Source: Thermohalobaculum sediminis (lineage in GTDB: Bacteria; Pseudomonadota; Alphaproteobacteria; Rhodobacterales; Rhodobacteraceae). Taken from it: a stretch of 64,000 nucleotides of DNA. Of this stretch, positions 1 through 8,584 are shown piece by piece. Both the position numbers and the translations under genes were made by a program. The notes below the pieces were generated by a model. That model was not told where the DNA came from. It made no database searches and saw only the letters and a list, made by a program, of their open reading frames with translations. The DNA is taken from NCBI RefSeq assembly GCF_023487995.1, contig NZ_JAMFKN010000009.1, positions 124,001 to 188,000 on the forward strand. The letters run 5' to 3'. Every line of letters starts with the position of its first letter. Within the stretch, counting starts at the first letter, position 1.

Positions 1-274
1 CGATGTGATGGACCGAATTGCCATGGAAATCCATGTAGCGCCGGTCGGCGGTGTCCTCGATCCAGATGCCTTCGGCCTTGACGATCGTCGAGAGGCAAGG
101 GGACGAAAGGCTCTGGTGCAGGAAGGCGTCCGCGTCGCGTGCCAGCAGCTCGCGCGTCGCGGCGTCGGGGTGGCGCGCCGCCCATGCCCGGCGCGCGGCC
201 GAGCTGTTCGACTCGCCCTCGGTGTGCTGGATCGGGCCCGTCGCCCCGCGCCCGCCGCTTCTGGTCCCGCTCAC
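1..274 (-). CDS. pbfA: PbfA-like PLP-dependent (R)-1-hydroxy-2-aminoethylphosphonate ammonia-lyase, 5' part only
   Basis: The first 91 residues are present and the rest runs off the left edge. The reading frame starts at a GTG (272-274) preceded by a purine-rich GAAGGCGGGG tract. Visible motifs include FLHQSLSSPC near residue 51 and YMDFHGNSVHHI near residue 80, which match the N-terminus of the class III aminotransferase-fold enzymes found in phosphonate operons. PbfA is known to eliminate ammonia from (R)-1-hydroxy-2-aminoethylphosphonate to give phosphonoacetaldehyde, the same intermediate PhnW makes from 2-aminoethylphosphonate. It follows phnW-phnA-phnY on the same strand, 143 bp after phnY, so it probably widens the operon's substrate range. 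A plain aminotransferase cannot be excluded because the catalytic lysine lies outside the window. Confidence 0.75.
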   Translation of the reverse strand, partial: MSGTRSGGRGATGPIQHTEGESNSSAARRAWAARHPDAATRELLARDADAFLHQSLSSPCLSTIVKAEGIWIEDTADRRYMDFHGNSVHHI

Positions 275-417
275 GTCCCCGCCTTCCCGCCATGCCCGCA
301 CGCAACCCGCGCGGCGCGAACGCCACCCCTCACGGGGTCGCGTGCGCGCCGCGCTTTTTGAAAAATTTATTCAGGTCAATGCCTTGAGAATGACTTCTCG
401 CGCAAAATCCTCCCCGC

Positions 418-1884
418 TCACCCCCAAGGCAGCGAGAAGGTCTTGACGTTGGTGAAGGACTTCATCGCCTCGATGACGCCCTCCTTGTAGCCGTTGCCGC
501 TGTCCTTGATGCCGCCGAAGGGCGACATCTCGATGCGGTAGCCCGGCACCTCCCAGATGTTCACCGTGCCGACGTTCAGCCCCCGGATATAGCCCTGCAT
601 CCGCCGCCAGTCGTTGGTGCAGACCCCCGACGAGAGGCCAAAGGCGGTCGAGTTCGAGATCGTTATCGTGGCCTCGTCGTCGTCCGGCACGCGGACCACG
701 GGGATGACGGGGCCGAAGGTCTCTTCCATCACCAACTCGCTCTCGTGCGGCACGTGATCGACCACGATGGGCGGCAGCAGGGCGCCTTTGCGGCCCGGAT
801 CGTAGAGCACCTTCGCCCCCTGAGCCGCCGCCTCGTGGACGCGCCGCTCGAAGGTCTCGGCGGCCCTTGCGTGGATCACCGTGCCCAGCTCGGTCGCGGG
901 GTCCATCGGGTCGCCGAAGCGCAGCCGCTTCGCCCGCTCCAGCACCAGCGGCACGAAGCGGTCGGCCACGCTCTCCTGGCACAGGATGCGCTTGACCGCC
1001 GTGCAGCGCTGGCCCGAGTTCTTGGTGGCCCCCGCCACCGCGAGGTCGGCGGCCTTGGCAAGGTCGGCGTCGCTCAGGTCGTTGCAGATGATCAGCGGGT
1101 CGTTGCCGCCCAGTTCCAGCACCTGCCGCTTGTAGACGGCCTTGGCCGCGATCATCTTGCCGACTGGCACGCCCCCGGTGAAAGTGATCAGCTCGACATG
1201 CGGGTTGGTGATCATCTCGTCGCCGATGTCGCCCGGCCAGCCGGTGACGACAGACAGCATCTCGGGCGGCAGCCCCGCCTCGTAGATCGCGTCCGCCAGC
1301 CAGATCGCGGTCAGCGGCGTCAGTTCGGTGGGCTTCACCACGATGCAGTTGTTGGTGGCGATCGCCGGCGCGATCTTGTGGCTCACCATGTTGAGCGGGT
1401 GGTTGAACGGCGTGATGGCCGAGATCGCCCGCAAGGGCTCGCGCGTCGTGAAGATCTTGCGCGCCTTGCCGTGCGGGGTCAGGTCGCAGGAGAAGATCTC
1501 GCCGTCGTCGAGGATGCAGAGCTGCCCGGCCAGCGTGTAGACGTCATAGGCCCGCCCGCATTCGTACATCGAATCCGCCAGCGAGATGCCAAGCTCGGCC
1601 GTGATGATCGGCGCGAGCTCGGCCTTCCGCTCGTCGATGATGCGCGCGATGTTGAGCAGGATCCGCTGCCGTTGGTAGCGGGTCAGGGTGGGCCGGTAGG
1701 CCGCCGCGATCTCGAAGGCCTCGCGCGCATGCTCGGCCGTGCCCGCGGGGACCGAGCCGATCACCTCGTCGGTGTAGGGGTAGTGGACCGGGACGCGGTC
1801 GGCAGTGTCGACCTTGCGCCCGGCGATGCGCATTGCCTCGTGGCGCAGCGCGATGGGGGGGGATTTCGTCAGCATGGAGCTCAC
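418..1884 (-). CDS. phnY: Phosphonoacetaldehyde dehydrogenase
   Basis: A 488-residue aldehyde dehydrogenase that oxidises phosphonoacetaldehyde to phosphonoacetate with NAD+. The general-base glutamate is in LELGGND (Glu257) and the nucleophilic cysteine in NSGQRCTAV (Cys294); the C-terminal half has the ETFGPV and PFGGIKDSG motifs of the family. Its ATG overlaps the phnA stop by four bases (ATGA), so the two are translationally coupled. The flanking phnA and phnW supply the product's user and the substrate's maker, which is why PhnY is preferred over a general aldehyde dehydrogenase. Confidence 0.93.
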   Translation of the reverse strand: MSSMLTKSPPIALRHEAMRIAGRKVDTADRVPVHYPYTDEVIGSVPAGTAEHAREAFEIAAAYRPTLTRYQRQRILLNIARIIDERKAELAPIITAELGISLADSMYECGRAYDVYTLAGQLCILDDGEIFSCDLTPHGKARKIFTTREPLRAISAITPFNHPLNMVSHKIAPAIATNNCIVVKPTELTPLTAIWLADAIYEAGLPPEMLSVVTGWPGDIGDEMITNPHVELITFTGGVPVGKMIAAKAVYKRQVLELGGNDPLIICNDLSDADLAKAADLAVAGATKNSGQRCTAVKRILCQESVADRFVPLVLERAKRLRFGDPMDPATELGTVIHARAAETFERRVHEAAAQGAKVLYDPGRKGALLPPIVVDHVPHESELVMEETFGPVIPVVRVPDDDEATITISNSTAFGLSSGVCTNDWRRMQGYIRGLNVGTVNIWEVPGYRIEMSPFGGIKDSGNGYKEGVIEAMKSFTNVKTFSLPWG

Positions 1885-3131
1885 TTCGCGGCGGCGTTGG
1901 TGGCGTAGAAGAAGGCGTCGAAATTGCGCAGCTTGGGCGCCTGCGGCAGCTCGATGGGGCGGTTCACGATGAATGGCACCTCCTGCTCGGTCAGCCCGCC
2001 ATGGCTGCGCAGGGGCTCCTTCAGCGCGGCGAGGTCGTGGCGGTGTGCCGAGGTGCCGATGGTCATGTTCTCGCCCGAAACCATCACGATGTCGCCGATC
2101 CGGTCGGCCGGCAGCTCGAAGCGGCGCACGGCCTCGGCCTTGTCTATGACAAGGATGATCCCCTCAACCGCCCGCAACCTTGCCATCACGTCACCGGTGT
2201 CGGCGCCGGCGGGCAGGTAGGCGGTGGCGAACGAGCCGAGCGCCCCGTGGTGGACCACGTAAGGGTCGGTGATCGGCAGGATCACGCGCGCCGCGTCCTT
2301 GCCCAGCCAGCCATCGAGCAGGTCCTGCACATAGACCACCGCGGGCGAGCCATCGGCGAGGTGCTTGGGCTTCATGCCGTGGTCGGCGGTCACGACGATG
2401 GCTGCGCCCAGCGCGTCGAGCTCGGCAAGGTAGCCGTCGAACATGCGGTAGAAGTCCTTGGCCTCGGCGTCCTCGGGCGCGTGCTTGTGCTGCACGTAGT
2501 CAGTGGTCGTCAGGTACATCACGTTGGGCTGCCACTCGCGCAGCAGCTTGACGCCGGCGGCGAACACGAATTCCGAGAGATCCGCCGAATAGACCTCGGG
2601 CACCGGCCGGCCGAGCCACGCGCTCGCGTTGTCGATCCCGTTCTCGGCCTTCGTGGTGGTGTCGGACCTCTCGGACGAGAAGCAGATCGCCCGGCCCTCG
2701 TCGAACCGCAGCCCGGCGCCCAGCAGCGCGCGCAGCTTGTCCTTGGCGGTGACGATGGCGACGCGCGCGCCCGCCTCGTAGAACTGGCTGAAGATCGTGG
2801 GCGCGCGCAGGAAGCGCACGTCGTTCATCATCACCTCGGCCCCTGTCTCGGGGTCGTAGAGGTAGTTGCCGCAGATCCCGTGCACGGCGGGCGGCGCGCC
2901 GGTCGCGATCGAAAGGTTGTTTGGGTTGGTGAAGGACGGGATCACCGAATGCGCGATCCGTGCCGTCCCCGTCTCGCGCATCCGCGCCAGCGTCGGCATC
3001 AGCCCATCGGCAATGGCCGCGTCGAGATAGGCGGGCTCGCAGCCGTCGAGGCAGATGGCGATGGCCGGCACCTTCGGCCAGGGATAGCTGCGGCCGTTCG
3101 CCGTGACGGTCATGCGGGTGGTCTCGTTCAT
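1881..3131 (-). CDS. phnA: Phosphonoacetate hydrolase
   Basis: A 416-residue enzyme of the alkaline phosphatase superfamily that cleaves the C-P bond of phosphonoacetate to acetate and phosphate. The metal-binding ICLDGCEP motif (Asp29), the nucleophile motif PSFTNPNN (Thr68) and a late [10 protein letters not shown] zinc motif are all visible. The start at 3131 is chosen because GGAAGGCAGGACA lies just upstream; an in-frame ATG at 3146 is part of that same purine tract and is less likely. It lies 28 bp after phnW and overlaps phnY. This is the phosphate-releasing step, so the operon can supply phosphorus as well as carbon and nitrogen. Confidence 0.93.
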   Translation of the reverse strand: MNETTRMTVTANGRSYPWPKVPAIAICLDGCEPAYLDAAIADGLMPTLARMRETGTARIAHSVIPSFTNPNNLSIATGAPPAVHGICGNYLYDPETGAEVMMNDVRFLRAPTIFSQFYEAGARVAIVTAKDKLRALLGAGLRFDEGRAICFSSERSDTTTKAENGIDNASAWLGRPVPEVYSADLSEFVFAAGVKLLREWQPNVMYLTTTDYVQHKHAPEDAEAKDFYRMFDGYLAELDALGAAIVVTADHGMKPKHLADGSPAVVYVQDLLDGWLGKDAARVILPITDPYVVHHGALGSFATAYLPAGADTGDVMARLRAVEGIILVIDKAEAVRRFELPADRIGDIVMVSGENMTIGTSAHRHDLAALKEPLRSHGGLTEQEVPFIVNRPIELPQAPKLRNFDAFFYATNAAAK

Positions 3132-3159
3132 TGTCCTGCCTTCCATTGTCAGTCCGGGC

Positions 3160-4356
3160 TCAGGCCGCGAGCCGCGCGCGCTCGGCGATCGCCGCGGCCG
3201 GGGGGGCCGCGCTCGCGACGCCCATCTCGGCCAGCGCCTCGGCCGCCGCCGCCACGACGCGGCGCATCACGTGCTCGTCCATCCGCCCGATGCAGCCGAC
3301 GCGGAACGAGTCCACGACCGTCAGCTTGCCCGGGTAGATGATGAAGCCCTTGGCCTTCATCAGGTCATAGAACCGGCTGAAGGAGAAGGCCGCATCGGCG
3401 GGACAGAAGAAGGTCACGATGATCGGCGACAGCCAGCGATCCTTCAGCAGCGTCTCGAAGCCGAGCGCCCGCATCCCCTCGACCATCACGTCGCGGTTGC
3501 GGGCATAGCGCGCGCCGCGCCCGGCGACGCCGCCCTCGGCCGCGTGCATTTCCAGCGCCTTGAGGAAGGCCGCGACCACATGGGTGGGCGGCGTGTAGCG
3601 CCACTGCCCGGTCTTGACCAAGTAGGCCCACTGCGCATGGACATCGAGGCAGAGCGAGTGGCTGTTGCCCTTCGCGGCCTCGAGCTCGGACTTCCGGGCG
3701 ATCACGAAGCCGAAGCCCGGCACGCCCTCGATGCACTTGTTGGCCGAGGACACCATCGCCTCGTAGCGGATCTGGTTCACGTCGAGCGGGATGGCGCCGA
3801 AGGCGCTCATCGAATCGACCAGCAGCTTTCGGCCGCGGGCATAGACGGCCTCCGAGATCTCGGCCACCGGGTTCAGGATGCCGGACGAGGTCTCGCAGTG
3901 GATGACCATCACATGGGTGATCGCGGGGTCGGCGTCGAGTGCCGCGCCCACCTCGTCGCCGCGCGGGGGCATGTAGTCGCCCTTGTCGATCAGCGTGTGC
4001 GCGCGCCCCAGGTAACGCAGCGTCTCGGCCGCGCGCAGGCCATAGGCGCCGTTCGCCAGCACCAGCACCTTGCCGTCGCGAGGCACGAAGCTGCCCAGCA
4101 TCGCCTCGACCGCGAAGCTGCCCGAGCCCTGCATCGGCACGCAGGCGAACTCGCCGCGCGTGTCGCCGGCCAGCGCGACCAGCCGTTCGCACAGTTGCGC
4201 CGTCATGGCGCGGAAATCGGCGTCCCAGGAACCCCAGTCGCGCAGCATCGCCTCCTTGACCTCGAAGGCGGTGGTCAGCGGACCGGGCGTGAGCAGGTAG
4301 GGCTCGCCCAGCTTCGGGGCGGGAAGCGGCTCGGGCGTAGTGCGGGTCGCGGACAT
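3160..4356 (-). CDS. phnW: 2-aminoethylphosphonate:pyruvate aminotransferase
   Basis: A 398-residue class V aminotransferase that moves the amino group of 2-aminoethylphosphonate to pyruvate, giving phosphonoacetaldehyde and alanine. The N-terminal LLTPGPLTT motif and the PLP lysine in SSANKCIEGVPGFGF (Lys207) fit the family, as does the length. The start at 4356 is preferred over the upstream ATGs at 4392 and 4395 because GAGAGGGA sits six to nine bases before it. It is the first gene of the leftward operon phnW-phnA-phnY-pbfA, and one TCGAT-N7-ATCGA palindrome lies about 65 bp upstream. Confidence 0.93.
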   Translation of the reverse strand: MSATRTTPEPLPAPKLGEPYLLTPGPLTTAFEVKEAMLRDWGSWDADFRAMTAQLCERLVALAGDTRGEFACVPMQGSGSFAVEAMLGSFVPRDGKVLVLANGAYGLRAAETLRYLGRAHTLIDKGDYMPPRGDEVGAALDADPAITHVMVIHCETSSGILNPVAEISEAVYARGRKLLVDSMSAFGAIPLDVNQIRYEAMVSSANKCIEGVPGFGFVIARKSELEAAKGNSHSLCLDVHAQWAYLVKTGQWRYTPPTHVVAAFLKALEMHAAEGGVAGRGARYARNRDVMVEGMRALGFETLLKDRWLSPIIVTFFCPADAAFSFSRFYDLMKAKGFIIYPGKLTVVDSFRVGCIGRMDEHVMRRVVAAAAEALAEMGVASAAPPAAAIAERARLAA

Positions 4357-4420
4357 GGGGTCCCTCTCGCGGGAAGATGCGTCGGGCGCCATCATCGTGG
4401 CCGGCGCGTCATTCGTAAAA

Positions 4421-4437
4421 TCGATATTTCGTATCGA
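4421..4437. promoter_or_regulatory. Palindromic operator candidate, phnW side
   Basis: The sequence is TCGATATTTCGTATCGA, a TCGAT-N7-ATCGA inverted repeat that contains a T-N11-A core as in LysR-family boxes. It lies in the AT-rich phnW/lysR intergenic region, about 65 bp from the phnW start. A second copy with the same arms and the same spacing lies at 4552-4568. The divergent LysR protein is the obvious ligand (inference). Confidence 0.6.
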
Positions 4438-4551
4438 ACCATTGGTTTTTCTGTGCTTCTATCGCAGGCCGCTGGGCGGCATGCGTTCTCCGCAGGACGC
4501 GGCCGGTGCAGTTGCGATCCATAAGCCGCGTCGTTGGCGTAGCTACTGATA

Positions 4552-4568
4552 TCGATGGAATTTATCGA
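4552..4568. promoter_or_regulatory. Palindromic operator candidate, regulator side
   Basis: The sequence is TCGATGGAATTTATCGA, again TCGAT-N7-ATCGA with a T-N11-A core. It ends nine bases before the GTG start of the LysR gene, so a bound protein would cover the ribosome-binding region or promoter. This suggests autoregulation. It is 131 bp, centre to centre, from the first site. Confidence 0.55.
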
Positions 4569-4576
4569 GAGGTGCC

Positions 4577-5452
4577 GTGCGCTACGTCCAGCTGAGGGCA
4601 TTCCACCATGTCGCGATCTGCGGCGGCTTCTCGCGCGCCGCCGAGGAGCTGCGCCTTACCCAGCCGGCGATCTCGGACCAGGTGCGCAAGCTCGAGGAGG
4701 AGTATGACGTGCTCCTCTTCAACCGCCACAAGAAGCAGGTCTCACTTACCCCGAGCGGCGAGCGCCTGCTCGAGATCACGCGGCGCATGTTCGACAACGA
4801 GCAGCAGGCGCTGGAGCTTCTGTCCGAGAGCCGGGCGCTGAGGGCGGGAACGCTGCGGATCGTGGCCGACAGCGCTCACCACCTGCTGCACATCCTGGCC
4901 CGGTTCCGCGAGAAGTATCCCGGCGTGCGCATCTCGATCCGCGCCGGCAACACCCAGACCGTGATCGAAAGCCTGTTCCGCTATGACGCCGACATCGGCG
5001 TGCTGGGCGAAGTGCCCGAGGCGCGCGAGTTCGAGACGCTGCATCTCAACGCCACCGCGATCTCGGCCTTCGTGGCGGCGGATCATCCGCTGGCCGGGCG
5101 GGCGTCGTTCACCTTCGCGGACCTCGCCGGCCTGCCGCTGGTGATGCGCGAGGAGGGCTCGAAGACGCGCCGCAAGCTCGAGGAGGGGGCCGCCGCGGCC
5201 GGGTATGCGCTGGTCCCCGCCATCGAGGCGGAGGGACGCGAGGCGGTGCGCGAGATCGTGGCCTCCGGGGCAGGGGTTGGCTTCGTCTCGGCCGCCGAGT
5301 TCGGCGAGGACCCGCGTCTCGTCCTGATCCCGATCGAGGGGGCCGAGGCGATGCGGATGGACGAGGCCCTGATCTGCCTGCGTGAGCGGCGTGGCGGCAA
5401 GCTGGTTCATGCCTTCTTCGAGATCGCGCGCAGGCTCGCGACGGCTCGCTGA
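4577..5452 (+). CDS. LysR-family regulator of the phosphonate operon
   Basis: A 291-residue LysR-type transcription factor. The N-terminal winged helix-turn-helix covers residues 1-60 (SRAAEELRLTQPAISDQVRK, FNRHKKQVSLTPSGERL), followed by a periplasmic-binding-like effector domain to the end. The start is GTG with GAGAGG upstream. It is divergent from phnW, the usual arrangement for a LysR activator of its neighbouring operon; an aminophosphonate ligand is likely but inferred. The two TCGAT-N7-ATCGA repeats between the genes are candidate binding sites. Confidence 0.9.
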   Translation: MRYVQLRAFHHVAICGGFSRAAEELRLTQPAISDQVRKLEEEYDVLLFNRHKKQVSLTPSGERLLEITRRMFDNEQQALELLSESRALRAGTLRIVADSAHHLLHILARFREKYPGVRISIRAGNTQTVIESLFRYDADIGVLGEVPEAREFETLHLNATAISAFVAADHPLAGRASFTFADLAGLPLVMREEGSKTRRKLEEGAAAAGYALVPAIEAEGREAVREIVASGAGVGFVSAAEFGEDPRLVLIPIEGAEAMRMDEALICLRERRGGKLVHAFFEIARRLATAR

Positions 5453-5592
5453 GAGGGGCGCCCGCCCGCGGGGTCGTCCCCGTACCGCCACCTGTGCTAG
5501 GATCCCGACGCAACCGAATTTCGCGACCGCCGCGACGGCATACTGCCGGGTGCATTTCCGCATCGGCGAGGCGAAGACGGGGAGGGGGATTG

Positions 5593-7245
5593 ATGAGCTA
5601 TTTCGATGTCGACGTCTATTCGCGCCCGATCACGACGGCCTCGGCCGAGGCGCAGCTCTGGTTCGACCGCGGGCTGGTCTGGACCTTCGGCTATCACCAC
5701 GAGGAAGCCATCGAGTGTTTCCGGCGCGCGCTGGAACACGATCCCGACTGCGCAATGGCGCACTGGGGCATCGCCTACGCGGTCGGCCCGAACTACAACA
5801 TGGAGTGGCGCCATTTCGACCCGGACGGCAAGGCGCAGGCGCTGGCCGCCGCCTTCGATGAAACCGCCGCGGCGATGCGGCTGGCGGGCAGGGTCACGCC
5901 CGTCGAGCGCGCCCTGATCGAGGCGCTGCCGGCACGTTACCCGCAGCGCGATCCCATCGAGGCGCAGGAGCCCTGGAACGACGCCTTTGCCGACGCGATG
6001 CGGGATGTCTATCGCGCGTTCCCCGACGACCTCGAGGTCGCGACGATCTTCGTCGAGGCGATCCTGAACCGCACGCCGTGGCGGATGTGGGACCTGCGGA
6101 CCGGGGGCGTCGCGCCCGGCGCCGGGACCGCCGAGGCGCGCGAGGTGCTGGAACGCGCGATGCGGGACGACCCGACGGCAATGCGCCATGCGGGGATCCT
6201 TCACCTCTATGTCCACCTCATGGAGATGTCGCCCTTCCCCGAGCTTGCGCTCCGCGCGGGGGACGTCCTGCGCACGCTGGTGCCCGATGCCGGCCACCTG
6301 GTCCACATGCCGACGCATATCGACATCCTGTGCGGCCAGTACCGTGACGTCCTCTACTGGAACCAGAAGGGGATCGAGGCCGACCGAAAGTACTACGACA
6401 GGCACGGGGCGCTGAACTTCTACTCGGCCTACCGCATCCACAACTACCATTTCGCCATCTACGGGGCGATGTTCCTCGGCCAGTACGAGCCGGCGCTGGC
6501 CGCGGCCGAGGAGCTGATCGAGACGACGCCCGAGGAACTGCTGCGCCTGCCGACGCCGCCGATGGCCGACTTCATCGAGAGCTACATCTCGATGAAACAG
6601 CATGTCTTCATCCGCTTTGGAAAATGGCGCGAGATCATCGCGCAGGAGCTTCCCGAGGACCGCGAGCTCTACTGCATGACCACGGCCAGCATGCATTACT
6701 CGAAGGGCGTGGCCCACGCCGCGCTGGGCGAGATCGAGGCGGCCGAGCAGGAGAAGGCCCGCTTTCTCGCGGCGCGCGAGCGGGTGCCCGAGAGCAGGCT
6801 CCTGCACAACAACACCTGTCTCGACCTGCTGGCGATCGCCGAGGAAATGCTGAATGGCGAGATCGAGTACCGCAAGGGGAACCACGATCTTGCCTTCGCG
6901 CATCTTCGCCGGTCGGTCGAGCTCGACGACAACCTGCCCTATGACGAGCCCTGGGGCTGGATCCAGCCGACGCGCCATGCCCTTGGGGCCCTGCTGTTCG
7001 AGCAGGGCCGGGTCGAGGAAGCCGAGGCGGTCTATCGCGAGGACCTCGGCCTCGGCGGGGCGCTGTCGCGCGCGACCATCCATCCCGACAACGTCTGGAG
7101 CCTGCGGGGCCTGCACGACTGCCTGGCGCGGCGCGGCGAGACGATCGAGTCGCGGCTGATCAGGCAGCGCCTCGACATTGCCGCGGCGCGTGCCGACATG
7201 CCGGTCCGGGCGTCGTGCTTCTGTGCGAGGGCTGCGGCGGAGTAA
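5593..7245 (+). CDS. Tetratricopeptide-repeat protein of unknown role
   Basis: A 550-residue soluble protein without a signal peptide or membrane segment. TPR-like helices start near residue 25 (HHEEAIECFRRALEHDPDCAMAHWGIAYA) with further degenerate repeats across the chain; the middle is rich in histidine and aromatic residues (HMPTHIDILCGQYRDV, YRIHNYHFAIYGAMF). ATG at 5593 is preceded by GGAGGGGG, which decides the start. It lies between the phosphonate regulator and the Sox cluster, 140 bp after the former, and is convergent with soxR. No enzymatic motif was recognised and it is not obviously part of either neighbouring system. Confidence 0.8.
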   Translation: MSYFDVDVYSRPITTASAEAQLWFDRGLVWTFGYHHEEAIECFRRALEHDPDCAMAHWGIAYAVGPNYNMEWRHFDPDGKAQALAAAFDETAAAMRLAGRVTPVERALIEALPARYPQRDPIEAQEPWNDAFADAMRDVYRAFPDDLEVATIFVEAILNRTPWRMWDLRTGGVAPGAGTAEAREVLERAMRDDPTAMRHAGILHLYVHLMEMSPFPELALRAGDVLRTLVPDAGHLVHMPTHIDILCGQYRDVLYWNQKGIEADRKYYDRHGALNFYSAYRIHNYHFAIYGAMFLGQYEPALAAAEELIETTPEELLRLPTPPMADFIESYISMKQHVFIRFGKWREIIAQELPEDRELYCMTTASMHYSKGVAHAALGEIEAAEQEKARFLAARERVPESRLLHNNTCLDLLAIAEEMLNGEIEYRKGNHDLAFAHLRRSVELDDNLPYDEPWGWIQPTRHALGALLFEQGRVEEAEAVYREDLGLGGALSRATIHPDNVWSLRGLHDCLARRGETIESRLIRQRLDIAAARADMPVRASCFCARAAAE

Positions 7246-7277
7246 GGAGTGGGGAGGGAGGTTCGGCGGCTTCGAGC

Positions 7278-7298
7278 GCGCGCCTCAGTGGGGCGCGC
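7278..7298. terminator. Possible bidirectional hairpin terminator
   Basis: GCGCGCC (7278-7284) pairs with GGCGCGC (7292-7298) around a seven-base loop that holds the stop codon of the ArsR gene. It lies between two convergent genes, as expected for a shared terminator, but there is no T-tract on either side. Confidence 0.35.
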
Positions 7299-7629
7299 AG
7301 AACAGTTCGTGCAGCGTGCCGAGGAGCGCGCGCGCGCGCTCGTCGCAGAGCGAGTAGTAGATCGCCTTGCCATCGCGACGGGTGGTCACGAGGCCCTGCA
7401 GCCGCAGGCGCGCAAGCTGCTGGCTCACGGCCGCCTGCTCCCAGTTCAGAAGGTTCTCTAGCTCGGTCACCGACTTCTCGCCGCCCGAGAGGAAGCAGAG
7501 GATCAGGAGCCGCCCGGAATGGCTCATCGCCTTGAGCATGGCTGCCGCTTCTTCGACGTTGCGGGCCATCTCCTCGGGATCGAGATCGGTTGCCTCGCCA
7601 GATTGTTGTCCGTCGACGCTCGCGTCCAT
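7285..7629 (-). CDS. soxR: SoxR: ArsR-family, persulfide-type repressor of the sox genes
   Basis: A 114-residue ArsR-family winged-helix protein. The recognition region is LENLLNWEQAAVSQQLARLR (residues 57-76) and the wing is VTTRRDGKAIYYSL. It has cysteines at 45 and 111, exactly 66 residues apart; SqrR (41/107) and BigR (42/108) use a pair with the same spacing to form a polysulfide bridge. A third cysteine at 95 is extra. The neighbours are the soxS and soxVW genes, and in Paracoccus-type clusters SoxR represses soxSVW and soxXYZ. The start at 7629 lies 11 bp after the HbpS-like gene, so it is probably the last gene of a soxS-hbpS-soxR operon. Confidence 0.88.
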   Translation of the reverse strand: MDASVDGQQSGEATDLDPEEMARNVEEAAAMLKAMSHSGRLLILCFLSGGEKSVTELENLLNWEQAAVSQQLARLRLQGLVTTRRDGKAIYYSLCDERARALLGTLHELFCAPH

Positions 7630-7640
7630 GCTGGCGGTCC

Positions 7641-8144
7641 TCAGAATGCGATTTCGTCTTCGATCGCGGCGATGCCGGCGCGCGCGCACTCGTCGTCGAT
7701 GTCCGGGCCGGGCGCGCCCGAGACGCCCACGCCGCCCAGAAGCGCGCCGTCCCCGGCCAGGATGGGCACCCCGCCGCCCAGCGCGATTGCCCGGGCCGAA
7801 TCGCGGATCCCGGCCGAAAGGCTGCCGTCGCGCGTCTCGTGGTCCAGCGCGAGCGTGTCGGTGCGGAAGCTGACCGCCGTCCAGGCCTTGCGCTGGGCGA
7901 TTTCCTCGACATGCGGGCCCGCGAAGCGGTCGCGCAGGAACACCTGCAGCACGCCGAAGCGGTCGACCACGGCGACGCCGACCTGGTAGCCGCCGGCCCG
8001 GCAGCTCTCCATCGCCGCGACGGCCAGTTCGAGCGCAAGCTCGGGCTTGAGCAGCTTGACCTCGACGAAGGCGCCGCCCTCGTCCTGGGCCTGCGCCCCC
8101 AGCGGGGCAAGTGCGATGGCGGTCGCGGCCAGCAAGCGTCTCAT
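7641..8144 (-). CDS. Exported HbpS/GlcG-family protein within the sox cluster
   Basis: A 167-residue protein with a signal peptide (MRRLLAATAIALAPLGAQAQ, cleaved after about residue 20) followed by the HbpS/GlcG domain. Typical motifs are VGVAVVDRFGVLQVFLRDRF, AQRKAWTAVSF, and GGGVPILAGDGALLGGVGVSGA. Members bind haem or small ligands, but no function is settled for a sox-linked copy. Its ATG overlaps the soxS stop by four bases and it ends 11 bp before soxR, so it is embedded in the regulatory operon. A role in haem or sulfur sensing in the periplasm is a guess from context only. Confidence 0.85.
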   Translation of the reverse strand: MRRLLAATAIALAPLGAQAQDEGGAFVEVKLLKPELALELAVAAMESCRAGGYQVGVAVVDRFGVLQVFLRDRFAGPHVEEIAQRKAWTAVSFRTDTLALDHETRDGSLSAGIRDSARAIALGGGVPILAGDGALLGGVGVSGAPGPDIDDECARAGIAAIEDEIAF

Positions 8145-8518
8145 TCGTCGGTCTCCCTGCGTTGTTCGGGTGGAAGCGAGTCGATCAGGTTGGCCAGCAG
8201 GGGCCAGAAGAAATCCTCGCCCGGATAGCCCTCGATGCGGCCGATCTCGATGCCGTCGGATACCAGCACGAAGGTCGGCGTGAACACGGCGGGTCGGTGG
8301 AAGCGCAGGTCGCTCGGCAGGGGCGAACGCAGGTCGACCCGGCGCAGCGGCGCGGCGCGGCCCTCGTCGGTCAGCGCGTAGGCGTCGCCGACCTCGGCGT
8401 CCCAGCGGGCGCACCAGTTGCATCCGGGCTGCTCGATCATCACGAGCCGCACTTCGGCTGCAGCGGGCGCCGCGAGTGCCAGCACTGCGGCAAGAAGGCC
8501 AGTTCGAACGGCGGTCAT
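8141..8518 (-). CDS. soxS: SoxS periplasmic thioredoxin
   Basis: A 125-residue exported thioredoxin-fold protein. The signal peptide is MTAVRTGLLAAVLALAAPAA and the redox motif is CNWC (Cys33/Cys36), with a cis-proline region VFTPTFVLV later. In Paracoccus, SoxS keeps the SoxY carrier in an active state by reducing mixed disulfides on its C-terminal cysteine. It is divergent from soxV with only 66 bp between the starts, and its stop overlaps the start of the HbpS-like gene. Confidence 0.85.
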   Translation of the reverse strand: MTAVRTGLLAAVLALAAPAAAEVRLVMIEQPGCNWCARWDAEVGDAYALTDEGRAAPLRRVDLRSPLPSDLRFHRPAVFTPTFVLVSDGIEIGRIEGYPGEDFFWPLLANLIDSLPPEQRRETDE

Positions 8519-8538
8519 TGACGCGTCCCACGATTTAT

Positions 8539-8554
8539 AGATAATTTTATATCT
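8539..8554. promoter_or_regulatory. Inverted repeat in the soxS-soxV intergenic region
   Basis: AGATA and TATCT flank six A/T bases in an AT-rich stretch that stands out from the surrounding GC-rich DNA. The region must hold both divergent promoters. It is a candidate SoxR operator half; it overlaps the element shared with the soxW-soxX gap at 8547-8567. Confidence 0.45.
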
Positions 8555-8567
8555 CTTTATGCGTCGG
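8547..8567 (+). promoter_or_regulatory. Element shared with the soxW-soxX gap (copy 1)
   Basis: Sixteen of 21 positions match 9940-9960, with a shared AT-rich left half (TATAT, then TCT) and an identical right end TGCGTCGG. It ends 17 bp before the soxV start. A common operator or promoter element for the two sox promoters is the simplest reading. Confidence 0.5.
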
Positions 8568-8584
8568 GAAGGCAAGGGCACCGA

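Noticed and set aside
355-365. TTTTTGAAAAA palindrome between phnY and pbfA
   Set aside because: Simple A/T symmetry; it could mark an internal promoter or terminator but no further evidence supports either.
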